Below, piece by piece: positions 9,305-21,427 of a DNA stretch of 64,000 nt. Under the pieces are notes generated by a model, which had not been told where the DNA came from, searched no databases, and worked only from the letters and a program-made list of their open reading frames with translations. Origin of the DNA: Ideonella sp. Lineage in GTDB: Bacteria; Pseudomonadota; Gammaproteobacteria; Burkholderiales; Burkholderiaceae_C. Every line of letters starts with the position of its first letter. The first letter of the stretch is position 1. The stretch is from positions 434,001-498,000 of the forward strand of contig JABTUC010000001.1 in NCBI GenBank assembly GCA_015075545.1. The letters are read 5' to 3'. Both the position numbers and the translations under genes were made by a program.

Positions 9305-10569
9305 TCGACCCGCGGCCGCGCCTGCTGCTCGAGCGCCTGCTGCGCGGGCTGGCGTGGGTCATGCTCGCCGCCCTCGCCTGCGCGGTCGCGCTGGCGCTGC
9401 TGGCGCTGCAGGCCTTGCAGCCAGAGGCCGACGAGTGGCAGATCCGCTTGCGCATCGGGCCGTGGCAACGCGAGGCCAGCGTGCCCGCGTTGATCCGCTG
9501 GGCCACGCACCCGCTGGCGGCGCCGCTGCTCGAGGGCGGCACGCTGCACACGCGCTGGGGCGATTGGCGGGTGCAGCGCGCCGGCGCGCGATTCGAGGCG
9601 CTGTGCGCGCCGTGCCGCATGCAGATCGCTGCCCTCGGGCCCGCGCCACTGCAGGTGTCGAACGCACACCTGCTGGCGCGGCATTCCGACGCCAACCGCT
9701 TCGCGGGCACGCTGACTCTCACCCAGGCCGACCGCCGCATCGAGATCGCATTCGACGCGCAACTACAGCGGCGCGGCGCCGAGCTGCGGCTGTCGATGCC
9801 GGCCACGCCGATGGTCGCGTTGCTCTCGGTGTTCGGGCATGACCTGCCCGAGGCTTCGACCGTGCAGGTCACCGGCTCGCTGACCCTGGTGGCCGAAGCG
9901 CGCTGGCCCGAGGGCACCTGGCAGGCCAGGCCGCTGATCCACGACTTCACGGTCTCGGGCCTCGGCACCGAACGGCTGATGGCCGCGCAGCTACCGCCGG
10001 CGTGCCGCGCCGGCGCCGGCGACGCGGCACCGATCACCGGCTGGCTGCCGCGCGCCTTGGTGGCCGCCGAGGATGCGCACTTCTGGGAGCACCCGGGCTA
10101 CGAGGTCGACTCGCTGCTCGCCGCCGCCGCACACAACCAGCACGCCGATGCGAGTCTGCGCGGCGCCAGCACCCTGACGCAGCAGTTGGCCAAACTCACG
10201 GTCACCGGCGACGACCGCAGCGTCGCGCGCAAGCTGCGCGAGCTGCTGTACGCGGTGGAGATGGAGCGCACGCTCGGCAAGGCACGCATCCTGCAGCTCT
10301 ATCTGGCGCTGGCGCCGTGGGGCGACGGCGTGTGCGGCGCCGAGCGCGCGGCGCAGGTCTACCTCGGCAAGAGCGCCTCGAAGGTCGGCCCGGTGTCGGC
10401 CGCCTGGCTGGTGAGCCTGCTGCGCAACCCCGACGCGCAATTGCGGCACTACGACGAAGCCAACGAGATCGATCGCGAACGCGTGCGGCAGATCCTCGCC
10501 GGCATGCGGCCGATGACCGCCGCGCAACGCGCGCTGGCCAACGAGCAGGTGCAGGAGTGGCTGCCGTGA
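9301..10569 (+). CDS. Membrane-anchored GT51 peptidoglycan glycosyltransferase without transpeptidase domain
   Basis: GT51 enzymes polymerise glycan strands from lipid II. This 422-residue protein starts at GTG 9301, inside the stop of the preceding gene. It has an N-terminal membrane helix (about 18-38), a roughly 200-residue extracytoplasmic region I cannot assign (with a CxxC at 102-105), and a GT51 domain at about 245-400. Both catalytic glutamates are present: Glu257 in AAEDAHFWEHPG and Glu314 in RKLRELLYAVEMER; GASTLTQQLAK and AERAAQVYLGKSASK are also conserved. No penicillin-binding domain follows, so it resembles monofunctional MtgA, but with an extra N-terminal domain. Its coupling to an exosortase unit is unusual and suggests local wall remodelling during protein sorting; that part is inference. 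Confidence 0.8.
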   Translation: MIDPRPRLLLERLLRGLAWVMLAALACAVALALLALQALQPEADEWQIRLRIGPWQREASVPALIRWATHPLAAPLLEGGTLHTRWGDWRVQRAGARFEALCAPCRMQIAALGPAPLQVSNAHLLARHSDANRFAGTLTLTQADRRIEIAFDAQLQRRGAELRLSMPATPMVALLSVFGHDLPEASTVQVTGSLTLVAEARWPEGTWQARPLIHDFTVSGLGTERLMAAQLPPACRAGAGDAAPITGWLPRALVAAEDAHFWEHPGYEVDSLLAAAAHNQHADASLRGASTLTQQLAKLTVTGDDRSVARKLRELLYAVEMERTLGKARILQLYLALAPWGDGVCGAERAAQVYLGKSASKVGPVSAAWLVSLLRNPDAQLRHYDEANEIDRERVRQILAGMRPMTAAQRALANEQVQEWLP

Positions 10570-10662
10570 GATCCACCCTTGAACGGCCGCGGCGCGTCCC
10601 CAATTGCCCCGCCGACGCTGTGCGGTAGCATCCACGGCGCGTTGCACGTGGGGAGAATGATG

Positions 10663-11280
10663 ATGCTTCGGCAATCGCGTATATGGGCCTGGCTGATCGC
10701 CGTGGCCGGCGTGCTCGGCCTGTCGGGCTGCGGCTACAACGACTTCCAGCGTCTCGATGAGCAGGTGAAGGCGTCGTGGTCCGAGGTGCTCAACCAGTAC
10801 CAGCGCCGCGCCGACCTGATCCCGAACATCGTCAACACGGTGAAGGGCGAGGCCGGGTTCGAGCAGGAGACGCTGACCAAGGTGATCGAGGCGCGCGCCA
10901 AGGCCACCAGCATCCAGGTGACGCCCGAGACGCTCAACGACCCGGCGGCGTTCAACAGGTTCCAGCAGGCGCAGGGCGAGCTGACCTCGGCGCTGTCGCG
11001 GCTGATCGCGGTGAGCGAGAACTACCCCAACCTCAAGACCAACCAGGGCTTCCAGGACTTGCGCGTGCAGCTCGAAGGCACCGAGAACCGCATCACCGTG
11101 GCGCGCAACCGCTACATCAAGGCGGTGGCCGAGTACAACGTGCTGGTGCGCCAGTTCCCGAGCAACCTGACGGCGATGCTGTTCAGCTACTCGGTCAAGC
11201 CGTCGTTCACGGTCGACAACGAGGCGCAGATCTCCAAGCCGCCGACGGTCGACTTCAGCAAGCCCGCGGCGTCGAAGTGA
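10663..11280 (+). CDS. lemA: LemA family lipoprotein
   Basis: LemA proteins are small membrane-associated coiled proteins of unclear function. This 205-residue product has a signal with lipobox LSGC (Cys23), then the family core: YNDFQRLDEQVKASWSEV, QYQRRADLIPNIVNTVKG, SENYPNLKTNQGFQDL and ENRITVARNRYIKAVAEYN, mostly alpha-helical. Three ATGs occur in a row (10657, 10660, 10663). The third is preferred because the purine-rich GGGGAGA at 10650-10656 would be too close to the first. It is followed by two TPM-domain genes, the usual LemA neighbourhood in many bacteria. It sits 93 bases after the GT51 gene and may have its own promoter, so membership of the exosortase unit is uncertain. Confidence 0.93.
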   Translation: MLRQSRIWAWLIAVAGVLGLSGCGYNDFQRLDEQVKASWSEVLNQYQRRADLIPNIVNTVKGEAGFEQETLTKVIEARAKATSIQVTPETLNDPAAFNRFQQAQGELTSALSRLIAVSENYPNLKTNQGFQDLRVQLEGTENRITVARNRYIKAVAEYNVLVRQFPSNLTAMLFSYSVKPSFTVDNEAQISKPPTVDFSKPAASK

Positions 11281-11323
11281 GGCCGCAGCGTCGGCCACGG
11301 CGCGGCTGACGGGCAGCCCGGTG

Positions 11324-12226
11324 ATGAGCAGCACCTCCACGCGGTGGCTGCACCGCTGGCTGCGGGCTTGGCTGCTGGCGCTGTGCGGTCTGGCCGCGGG
11401 CGCACTCGCGCAGGAGCTGGCGGCGGTGCCGCCGCTGACGGGGCGCGTGATCGACCAGACCGACACGCTGAGCGCCGCACAGCGCCAGGCGATGGAGCAG
11501 CACCTGGCCAACGTCGAGCGCGAGATCGGCTCGCAGATCGTGGTGCTGATCGTGCCGACCACGCAGCCCGAAGACATCGCCGCCTACACGCAGCGCGTCG
11601 GCGACGCCTGGAAGATCGGCCGCCGCGACGTCGGCGACGGCCTGCTGATCGTGGTGGCCAAGAACGACCGCAAGGTACGCATCGAGGTCGCCAAGACGCT
11701 CGAAGGCGCGGTGCCCGATCTGGCGGCGCACCAGATCATCACCGAGACCATCACGCCGGCGTTCCGCCGCAACGATTTCGCAGGCGGGCTCAACGCCGCG
11801 ATCGACCGCATCGCCGCGCGCATCAAGCCCGAGGGGCTGCCGGTACCGAATGCGCGCCCGCGTCGCGGCAACGACGAAGGCCTGTTCGACATCGGCAACC
11901 TGGCGATCTTCTTCTTCGTCGGCGTGCCGATCGTCGGTGCGGTGCTGTCGGGCATGTTCGGGCGCAAGCTCGGCGCGCTGCTCACCGGCGGCGGTGCCGG
12001 CGCGCTGGCCTGGCTGCTGGGCGCCGGCCTGCTGCTGGCCGGCGTGGCGGCGATGGTGGCGGTGCTGATGGTCGGCGTGTTCGGAGTCGGCGGCCGTGGC
12101 CGCGGCGGTGGCCCGCCGATCATCTGGGGCGGTGGCGGCGGTGGCGGCTTCGGCGGTGGAGGCGGCGGCTTCTCCTCGGGCGGCGGCGGCGACTTCGGTG
12201 GCGGCGGCGCCTCGGGTAGCTGGTAG
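11324..12226 (+). CDS. TPM-domain (YgcG-type) membrane protein with glycine-rich tail
   Basis: The TPM (formerly DUF477) domain has phosphatase-like or metal-linked roles in several systems, but its activity here is unknown. The 300-residue product has a signal peptide (cut near LAQE, about residue 31). The TPM domain (about 40-175) contains VIDQTDTLSAAQRQAMEQHL, VVLIVPTTQPEDIAAYTQRV and the characteristic VGDGLLIVVAKNDRKVRIEV. Two membrane helices follow (about 190-250), then a tail of glycine runs ending SGGGGDFGGGGASGSW. GTG at 11321 directly precedes the chosen ATG and is an alternative start. It follows lemA and precedes another TPM gene by 3 bases, a conserved LemA-TPM-TPM arrangement. 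Confidence 0.88.
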   Translation: MSSTSTRWLHRWLRAWLLALCGLAAGALAQELAAVPPLTGRVIDQTDTLSAAQRQAMEQHLANVEREIGSQIVVLIVPTTQPEDIAAYTQRVGDAWKIGRRDVGDGLLIVVAKNDRKVRIEVAKTLEGAVPDLAAHQIITETITPAFRRNDFAGGLNAAIDRIAARIKPEGLPVPNARPRRGNDEGLFDIGNLAIFFFVGVPIVGAVLSGMFGRKLGALLTGGGAGALAWLLGAGLLLAGVAAMVAVLMVGVFGVGGRGRGGGPPIIWGGGGGGGFGGGGGGFSSGGGGDFGGGGASGSW

Positions 12227-12229
12227 CGG

Positions 12230-12751
12230 ATGACGACGATGACCAAGAACCGGCTGCTGCGTCTGCTCGAACACCGCTGGTTCGACGAGCGCGACACGCG
12301 CCGTGCGCTCGGCCCCGAGGTGGTGCGGCGCCTGCAGCAGCGGGTGGCGGCCAGCGAGCGCGCGCACGCGGGCGAGATCCGGGTCTGTGTCGAAGCCGGC
12401 CTGCCGCTGTCGTACCTGTGGCGCGGCGCCAGCGCCCGCGAGCGCGCGCTGACGCTGTTCGGCAAGCTGCGGGTGTGGGACACCGCGCACAACAGCGGCG
12501 TGCTGATCTACCTGCTGCTGGCCGAGCATGCGATCGAGATCGTCGCCGACCGCGGGCTCAACGCCCACGTGAGCCCCGCCCAGTGGGCGGCGATCGTGGC
12601 GTCGATGCGCGACGCGTTTCGCGCCGGGCGCCACGAGCAGGGGCTCAACGCGGCGATCGACGCGGTCGACGCGCTGCTGCGGCAGCACTTCCCGCTCGCG
12701 CCAGGCGAGGCCAACCCCAACGAACTGCCCGACGAACCGGCGCTCGGCTGA
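12230..12751 (+). CDS. TPM-domain protein, cytoplasmic-type second copy
   Basis: A second TPM-domain protein of 173 residues, starting 3 bases after the previous gene. It lacks a signal peptide. The domain runs from about residue 35 to 155, with ERAHAGEIRVCVEAGLPLSY, VWDTAHNSGVLIYLLLAEHA and IEIVADRGLNAHVSPAQWAA. The ATG at 12230 is followed by a second in-frame ATG at 12239, either of which could be used. It is the last gene of the plus-strand cluster and faces atpC across an 84-base convergent gap that shows no classical terminator. In related bacteria this protein usually accompanies LemA and a YgcG-type protein; its substrate is unknown. Confidence 0.85.
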   Translation: MTTMTKNRLLRLLEHRWFDERDTRRALGPEVVRRLQQRVAASERAHAGEIRVCVEAGLPLSYLWRGASARERALTLFGKLRVWDTAHNSGVLIYLLLAEHAIEIVADRGLNAHVSPAQWAAIVASMRDAFRAGRHEQGLNAAIDAVDALLRQHFPLAPGEANPNELPDEPALG

Positions 12752-12835
12752 GGCTCTGCCGCACCCGCTGGCACGGTACCGGCGCCGAGCGAGAGCACCC
12801 GACGACAGCGCGATGCGTTCAGCGCGCGGCGCGCG

Positions 12836-13252
12836 TCACTTCTTGCGCAGCTTGGCGATCGCGGCGATCTGCGCGGCCATGGTCGCGAACTCGCTCTGCG
12901 CCATCGCCAGGTCGATCTCGCTCTTGGCGTTGCGGATCGCCTCTTCGGCGCGCTTCTTCGCCTCTTGCGCCTTGGCCTCGTCGAGGTCGCGACCGCGGAT
13001 CGCGGTGTCGGCCAGCACGGTCACGCGGTCGGGCTGCACCTCGAGGATGCCGCCGGCAACGAACACCAGCTCCTCCTCGCCGTTGTCGGCGCGCTGGATG
13101 CGCACCGCGCCGGGCTTGATGCGCGTGATCAGCGGCGTGTGCCGCGGATAGATGCCGAGTTCGCCCATGTCGCCGGGCAGCGCGACGAACTTCGCCTCGC
13201 CGGAGAAGATCTCTTCCTCGGCGGAAACGACGTCGACGTGAAGGGTGGCCAT
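12836..13252 (-). CDS. atpC: F1Fo ATP synthase subunit epsilon
   Basis: Epsilon is part of the F1 central stalk and inhibits wasteful ATP hydrolysis. The 138-residue product has the beta-sandwich N-domain ([40 protein letters not shown]) and a helical C-domain rich in Ala, Lys and Glu ([20 protein letters not shown]). It is the last gene of the atp operon, 15 bases after atpD. Its end faces the TPM cluster. Confidence 0.97.
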   Translation of the reverse strand: MATLHVDVVSAEEEIFSGEAKFVALPGDMGELGIYPRHTPLITRIKPGAVRIQRADNGEEELVFVAGGILEVQPDRVTVLADTAIRGRDLDEAKAQEAKKRAEEAIRNAKSEIDLAMAQSEFATMAAQIAAIAKLRKK

Positions 13253-13267
13253 GGTTGCTCCGAAGGC

Positions 13268-15590
<2,323 letters not shown>

Positions 15591-15602
15591 CGAACGCTCC
15601 CG

Positions 15603-17156
<1,554 letters not shown>

Positions 17157-17230
17157 GGTTGGTGCTCCAGCGCCGGCGTCGAAGCATGGGCCGGCTGCAA
17201 TGTTCTCGTGGTCCGTCGCGCCGCGGCCGC

Positions 17231-17764
17231 TCAGGCCGCCAGCGCGAGCCTCATCTTCTCCAGGCGGGCGCGCACCGAGGTGTCGAGCACCTCGTCGCCC
17301 ACCACCACCCGGACGCCGCCGATCAGCGCGGGGTCGACCACCACCGTCGCGTTGAGCCTGCGGCCGAAACGCTGCTCGAGCGCCGCCACCACCTGCGGCA
17401 ACTGCGCGGCGTCGATCGGGAATGCGCTTTCGATGGTCGCGTCGCTGACGCCCGAGCGCGACTTGACCAGCGCGTTGAACTGCGCAGCGATCTCCGGCAG
17501 CGCCGCCAGGCGGCCGTTGTCGATCACCGTGCGCAGCAGGTTCGATACCCTGGCGTCGAGCGTCTGGCCGGCGACGCCGCTGACGACGTCGAACACCTGC
17601 TTGGGCGTCACCTTGGGGTTGTCGGCGAGCTGCTGCATGTCGGCGTTGCCCGCCACCGCGGCCAGCGATTGCAGCTGCGCGATCAGCGCGAGCGCCTGCT
17701 CGCCGCTCACCGATTGATCGAGCGCCTCGGCGTACGGCCGCGCGATGGTCGCGAGCTCGGCCAT
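17231..17764 (-). CDS. atpH: F1Fo ATP synthase subunit delta
   Basis: Peripheral-stalk subunit that holds F1 to subunit b. The 177-residue protein begins [20 protein letters not shown], the typical helical N-domain with ARPYAEAL, and ends with a C-domain containing [20 protein letters not shown], which matches the family GGxxxxxGDxVxD signature. The interval to atpA is 74 bases and to atpF 85 bases; the latter contains a GC-rich hairpin. Confidence 0.96.
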   Translation of the reverse strand: MAELATIARPYAEALDQSVSGEQALALIAQLQSLAAVAGNADMQQLADNPKVTPKQVFDVVSGVAGQTLDARVSNLLRTVIDNGRLAALPEIAAQFNALVKSRSGVSDATIESAFPIDAAQLPQVVAALEQRFGRRLNATVVVDPALIGGVRVVVGDEVLDTSVRARLEKMRLALAA

Positions 17765-17784
17765 GTCAGCGCCGCCCGGCCGCC

Positions 17785-17815
17785 CGCAGGCGCTGAGCCG
17801 CCCCCGCGGGGGGCA
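17785..17815. repeat. GC-rich palindromic element between atpF and atpH
   Basis: Inside the 85-base atpF-atpH gap the segment around CCGCCCCCGCGGGGGGC forms a short, very stable GC hairpin. It resembles the other GC-only palindromes seen at 57601-57629 and 59363-59408. Such elements are common between and inside genes in this group of bacteria. It may slow ribosomes or stabilise the mRNA 3' of atpF; no function is shown. Confidence 0.5.
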
Positions 17816-17849
17816 GCGAACCCAGGTGAGCGTGGAGGCACATGTCCAT

Positions 17850-18320
17850 CTACAGCTCCGTCTTCAGGCGGTTCAGCAGCTCGCTGTGCACGCCGGCGTT
17901 GACTTCCTTGCGCAGAATCTGCTCGGCGCCCTTCACCGCCAGCGCGGCCACCTGGGCGCGCAGCGCCTCGCGCGCCTTGACCGACTCCTGCTCGGCCTCG
18001 GCCCTGGCCTGCGCGATGATCTTCGCGCCTTCCTCGCTGGCCTTGCCCTTGGCCTCCTCGATCAGTTGCTGCGCCCGCCGCTCGGCGTCGGCCAAGCGCT
18101 TGGTGGCGTCGTCGCGCGCGGCGGCGAGCTGCTGTTCGACGCGCTTGTTGGCGTTGGCCAGTTCGGCCTTGGCTTTGTCGGCCGCCGAAAGACCTTCGGC
18201 GACCTTCTTGGCGCGGTCGTCGAGGGCGCCGACGACCGGCGGCCAGATGAACTTCATCGTGAACCAGATCAGGATCAGGAACACGATGATCTGGATGATC
18301 AGGGTGCTGGTGATGCTCAC
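17850..18320 (-). CDS. atpF: F1Fo ATP synthase subunit b
   Basis: Membrane-anchored peripheral stalk. The 156-residue product has one N-terminal membrane helix ([20 protein letters not shown]) and a long charged helix ([20 protein letters not shown] onward) that forms the dimeric coiled coil. The start is GTG (18318-18320); the nearby ATG at 18325 is out of frame. Length equals the family norm of 156. Confidence 0.97.
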   Translation of the reverse strand: MSITSTLIIQIIVFLILIWFTMKFIWPPVVGALDDRAKKVAEGLSAADKAKAELANANKRVEQQLAAARDDATKRLADAERRAQQLIEEAKGKASEEGAKIIAQARAEAEQESVKAREALRAQVAALAVKGAEQILRKEVNAGVHSELLNRLKTEL

Positions 18321-18401
18321 GGCATGGCCTCAATCACGAAAGTGCATCGGCGCAGCCCCGAGGCGGCTGCCGATGGGAGCGCCCGGTCGGGCGCGCGGGG
18401 G

Positions 18402-18731
<330 letters not shown>

Positions 18732-19631
18732 TCAATGCTTGTCGTGCGCCTGGCCGATGTAGACCATCGTCAGCATCATGAAGACGTAGGCCTGCAGAAT
18801 GATGATCAGAATGTGGAAGATGGCCCAGCCGGTGCCGGCCACGATGTGTGCCAGCGCCAGCAGCACGCCGCTGAGCGACAGCGTGAACGCGCCGCCGAGC
18901 AGGGCGATCAGCAGGAAGATCAATTCGCCCGCGTACATGTTGCCGTACAACCGCATGCCGTGCGAGATGGTCTTGGAGATGAACTCGAGCCACTGCATCG
19001 CGAAGTTGGCAGTCGCCAGCGCGATGAAGGCGAGCCACGACAGCGGGTTGGCGGTGAGCTTGACGTTGCCGAACGGCGCCACGATCAGCTCGTGCGCCCA
19101 GCCGCCGAGGCCCTTGATCTTGACGTTGTAGATCAGGCAGGCGAGCAGCACCGCGATCGACAGCCCCATCGACACCGAGATGTCGGCCGTCGGCACCACG
19201 CGCATGTAGGCGTGCGCCGGGTCGTGCCCGGTCAGCTTGTAAAGCTCCTGCCAGATCGCCGGCAGCAGATCCACCGGCAGCAGGTCCATCGTGTTGAGCA
19301 ACGTCACCCAGACGAACACCGTCAGTGCCATCGGCGCCACCAGCCGGCGGCTGCGCTCGTTGTGGATGATGCCCTTGGCCTCGCGGTCGACCATCTCGAC
19401 CAGGAACTCCACCGCCGCCTGCAGCCGCCCGGGCACGCCCGAGGTGACCTTGCGCGCCACCAGCCACATCACCCAGCAGCCGAGCGCGCCGAGCAGCACC
19501 GAGTACAGCACCGAATCCCAGTGGACCACCGAGAAGTCGATCAGCCCCGTCGCCTCGGTGTTGCCCCAGTGGGTGAGGTGATGGACGATGTACTGACCGG
19601 CACTCGGTGCGTCGTGTGATTCGGCTGCCAT
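18732..19631 (-). CDS. atpB: F1Fo ATP synthase subunit a
   Basis: Stator membrane subunit that forms the proton half-channels. The 299-residue product has about five membrane helices and the key region MRLYGNMYAGELIFLLIALL, containing the essential arginine that faces the c-ring carboxylate. LGCWVMWLVARKV and ANPLSWLAFIALATANFAMQ are further family segments. It begins MAAESHDAPSAGQYIVHHLT, as in other Burkholderiales. It is separated by 16 bases from atpI. Confidence 0.97.
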   Translation of the reverse strand: MAAESHDAPSAGQYIVHHLTHWGNTEATGLIDFSVVHWDSVLYSVLLGALGCWVMWLVARKVTSGVPGRLQAAVEFLVEMVDREAKGIIHNERSRRLVAPMALTVFVWVTLLNTMDLLPVDLLPAIWQELYKLTGHDPAHAYMRVVPTADISVSMGLSIAVLLACLIYNVKIKGLGGWAHELIVAPFGNVKLTANPLSWLAFIALATANFAMQWLEFISKTISHGMRLYGNMYAGELIFLLIALLGGAFTLSLSGVLLALAHIVAGTGWAIFHILIIILQAYVFMMLTMVYIGQAHDKH

Positions 19632-19647
19632 CTCGACTCTTGTTGAT

Positions 19648-20133
19648 TCAACCTCTGCGGCCGCGCCACAGCAGCGCGAACCAGTACACCGACAGACACG
19701 CCGCCAGCGCGGCCAGCAGCGCGGGCCAGCTCAGCGGCCGGACCACGCGTGGCGCCGCGACGAGCAGCGCCACCGTGGCCCCGATCTTCACCGTCTCCCA
19801 CAGCATGACGCTGACGGCCGAGACCGCAGGCGACAGGCTGGAGAGCCGGCTGGTCATGCCGCGCGCCAACAGCGCGCCCGGCACCACCGCCGTGACAGCG
19901 CCATACAGCGCCGACCACGCATGGGCTCGCCCCCCACCGAGCAGCCCCGCCAGCAGCGCGACCGCCCCACCGACCGCGGCTTGCGCCGCGATCACCCGCC
20001 AGGGAGACAGCTGCGGGTGCTCGGTCCGAAACGCCGCGGCCTCCGAGGGGCTCAGGCGTCTGAAGCACGCGTCGGCGGCCTCAGCGTCGTCCCACGCATT
20101 GCGCGTGCCAGATGACAATCTGCGCTCGGGCAT
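19648..20133 (-). CDS. atpI: ATP synthase subunit I (AtpI-like)
   Basis: AtpI is a small membrane protein that helps c-ring assembly in some species and is dispensable in others. The 161-residue product has a charged N-terminal segment (about 1-45) and four membrane helices (from VIAAQAAVGGAVALLAGLLG to LLAALAACLSVYWFALLW). Sequence conservation in this family is low, so the call rests on position as first gene of the operon, size and topology. The start ATG at 20133 lies 33 bases from a consensus -10 element. Confidence 0.85.
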   Translation of the reverse strand: MPERRLSSGTRNAWDDAEAADACFRRLSPSEAAAFRTEHPQLSPWRVIAAQAAVGGAVALLAGLLGGGRAHAWSALYGAVTAVVPGALLARGMTSRLSSLSPAVSAVSVMLWETVKIGATVALLVAAPRVVRPLSWPALLAALAACLSVYWFALLWRGRRG

Positions 20134-20165
20134 CGCGTGGTCGTGGGTCGGGACAAAACCGGCGG

Positions 20166-20171
20166 ATTATA
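20166..20171 (-). promoter_or_regulatory. -10 element of the atp operon promoter
   Basis: Reading the minus strand, TATAAT (positions 20171 to 20166) is a perfect sigma-70 -10 hexamer in an otherwise GC-rich interval, 33 bases before the atpI start. No strong TTGACA lies at 16-18 bases; the spacer region is GTGTCCGGGTGTTTCCG. The 101-base interval also has to serve the divergent metallo-hydrolase gene on the plus strand. Confidence 0.6.
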
Positions 20172-20234
20172 CGGAAACACCCGGACACTCCGGCACCTGC
20201 TGGCCGCGCCCACGCCCGTGCTTCGATTCGACTG

Positions 20235-21368
20235 ATGCAGATCAACCCACGCGTTGCGCGCTGGCGGCTGCGCGCCGCAGGCCTTGCGCTGGCGGCCCTG
20301 GTGGCGTGGCCGGCGCCGGCCGACGAGCCGGCCGCTGCCGCCAACGGCCTGCCCGCACACCATCTCGACGGCGCCTTTCGCAACCACTACAGCGACTTCG
20401 TGCCGCACGGCCTGGCCGTGTTGGCGCGCTGGAAGTTCGCGGCCTGGCGCGACGGGCTGCCCAAGCCGCCTGCGGCGCCGACCCCGACGATCGTGCCCGA
20501 CCTCGGGCTGATCCAGAGCAACGCCCGTGCCGGCGCACGCATGGTGCCCACCGTCACCTGGATCGGCCACGCAACGGTGCTGGTGCAGATGGCCGGCCTG
20601 AACATCCTGACCGACCCGATCTTCTCCGAGCGCGCGTCGCCGTTGTCGTTCATCGGGCCGGTGCGCGCGCAGAAGCCAGGGCTGTGGCTGCACGAGTTGC
20701 CGCACATCGACCTGGTGCTGATCTCGCACAACCACTACGACCACCTCGACGACGACAGCGTCAGGCTGCTGGCAGCGCAGGCCGGTGGCGCGCCGCTGTT
20801 CGTCGTGCCGCTGGGCCTGAAGGCCTGGTTCGCCGAGCGCGACATCGCCAACGTGGTCGAACTCGACTGGTGGCAATCACACCGGCTGGGCGACATGGAG
20901 ATCGTGTCGACACCGGTGCAGCACTGGTCCGGGCGCGGCTTCACCGACCGCATGGCCACTCTTTGGGCTGGTTATGCGCTGTTCGCGCCGCAGTTGCACC
21001 TGTTCTTCGCCGGCGACACCGGCTACTCGAAGGACTTCGCCGACATCCGCCAACACTTCGCGGCGCGGCAGGGCACAGCGCAAGGCGGCGGCTTCGACAT
21101 CGCGCTGCTGCCGATCGGCGCCTACGAGCCGCGCTGGTTCATGCAGCCGGCGCACGTCGACCCCGACGAGGCGGTGCGCATCCACCGCGACCTCGGCGCC
21201 AAGGCGTCGCTGGGCATCCACTGGGGCACCTTCGAGCTCACCGACGAATCGCTCGACGAGCCGCCGCGGGTGTTGGCCCTTGCGCGTCAGGCGCAGGGTG
21301 TCGCAGCGTCGGCGTTCTTCACGCTGGCCGTCGGGCAGACGCGCCGCCTCGCGCCGCGCCGGCCCTGA
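20235..21368 (+). CDS. Metallo-beta-lactamase-fold hydrolase (NAPE-PLD/UlaG-like), exported
   Basis: A zinc hydrolase of the metallo-beta-lactamase superfamily. The 377-residue protein has an N-terminal signal peptide (cut near PAPADE, about residue 32). The metal-binding motif HNHYDHLDD follows WIGHATVLVQMAGLNILTDP, then a distal His in TPVQHWSGRG, an Asp in FFAGDTGYSKDF and a final His in LGIHWGTFEL. This pattern is that of the NAPE-hydrolysing phospholipase D-like group. The physiological substrate, perhaps a lipid or phosphodiester, is not known. It diverges from the atp operon and converges with the epimerase gene. A weak hairpin, CAGCAC/GTGCTG at 21399-21414, may serve as terminator. 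Confidence 0.85.
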   Translation: MQINPRVARWRLRAAGLALAALVAWPAPADEPAAAANGLPAHHLDGAFRNHYSDFVPHGLAVLARWKFAAWRDGLPKPPAAPTPTIVPDLGLIQSNARAGARMVPTVTWIGHATVLVQMAGLNILTDPIFSERASPLSFIGPVRAQKPGLWLHELPHIDLVLISHNHYDHLDDDSVRLLAAQAGGAPLFVVPLGLKAWFAERDIANVVELDWWQSHRLGDMEIVSTPVQHWSGRGFTDRMATLWAGYALFAPQLHLFFAGDTGYSKDFADIRQHFAARQGTAQGGGFDIALLPIGAYEPRWFMQPAHVDPDEAVRIHRDLGAKASLGIHWGTFELTDESLDEPPRVLALARQAQGVAASAFFTLAVGQTRRLAPRRP

Positions 21369-21427
21369 CCCGCTGTGCGTGGCCGTGCAGGCACGCCTCA
21401 GCACGCTGGTGCTGCCGCGTGTCCGGC

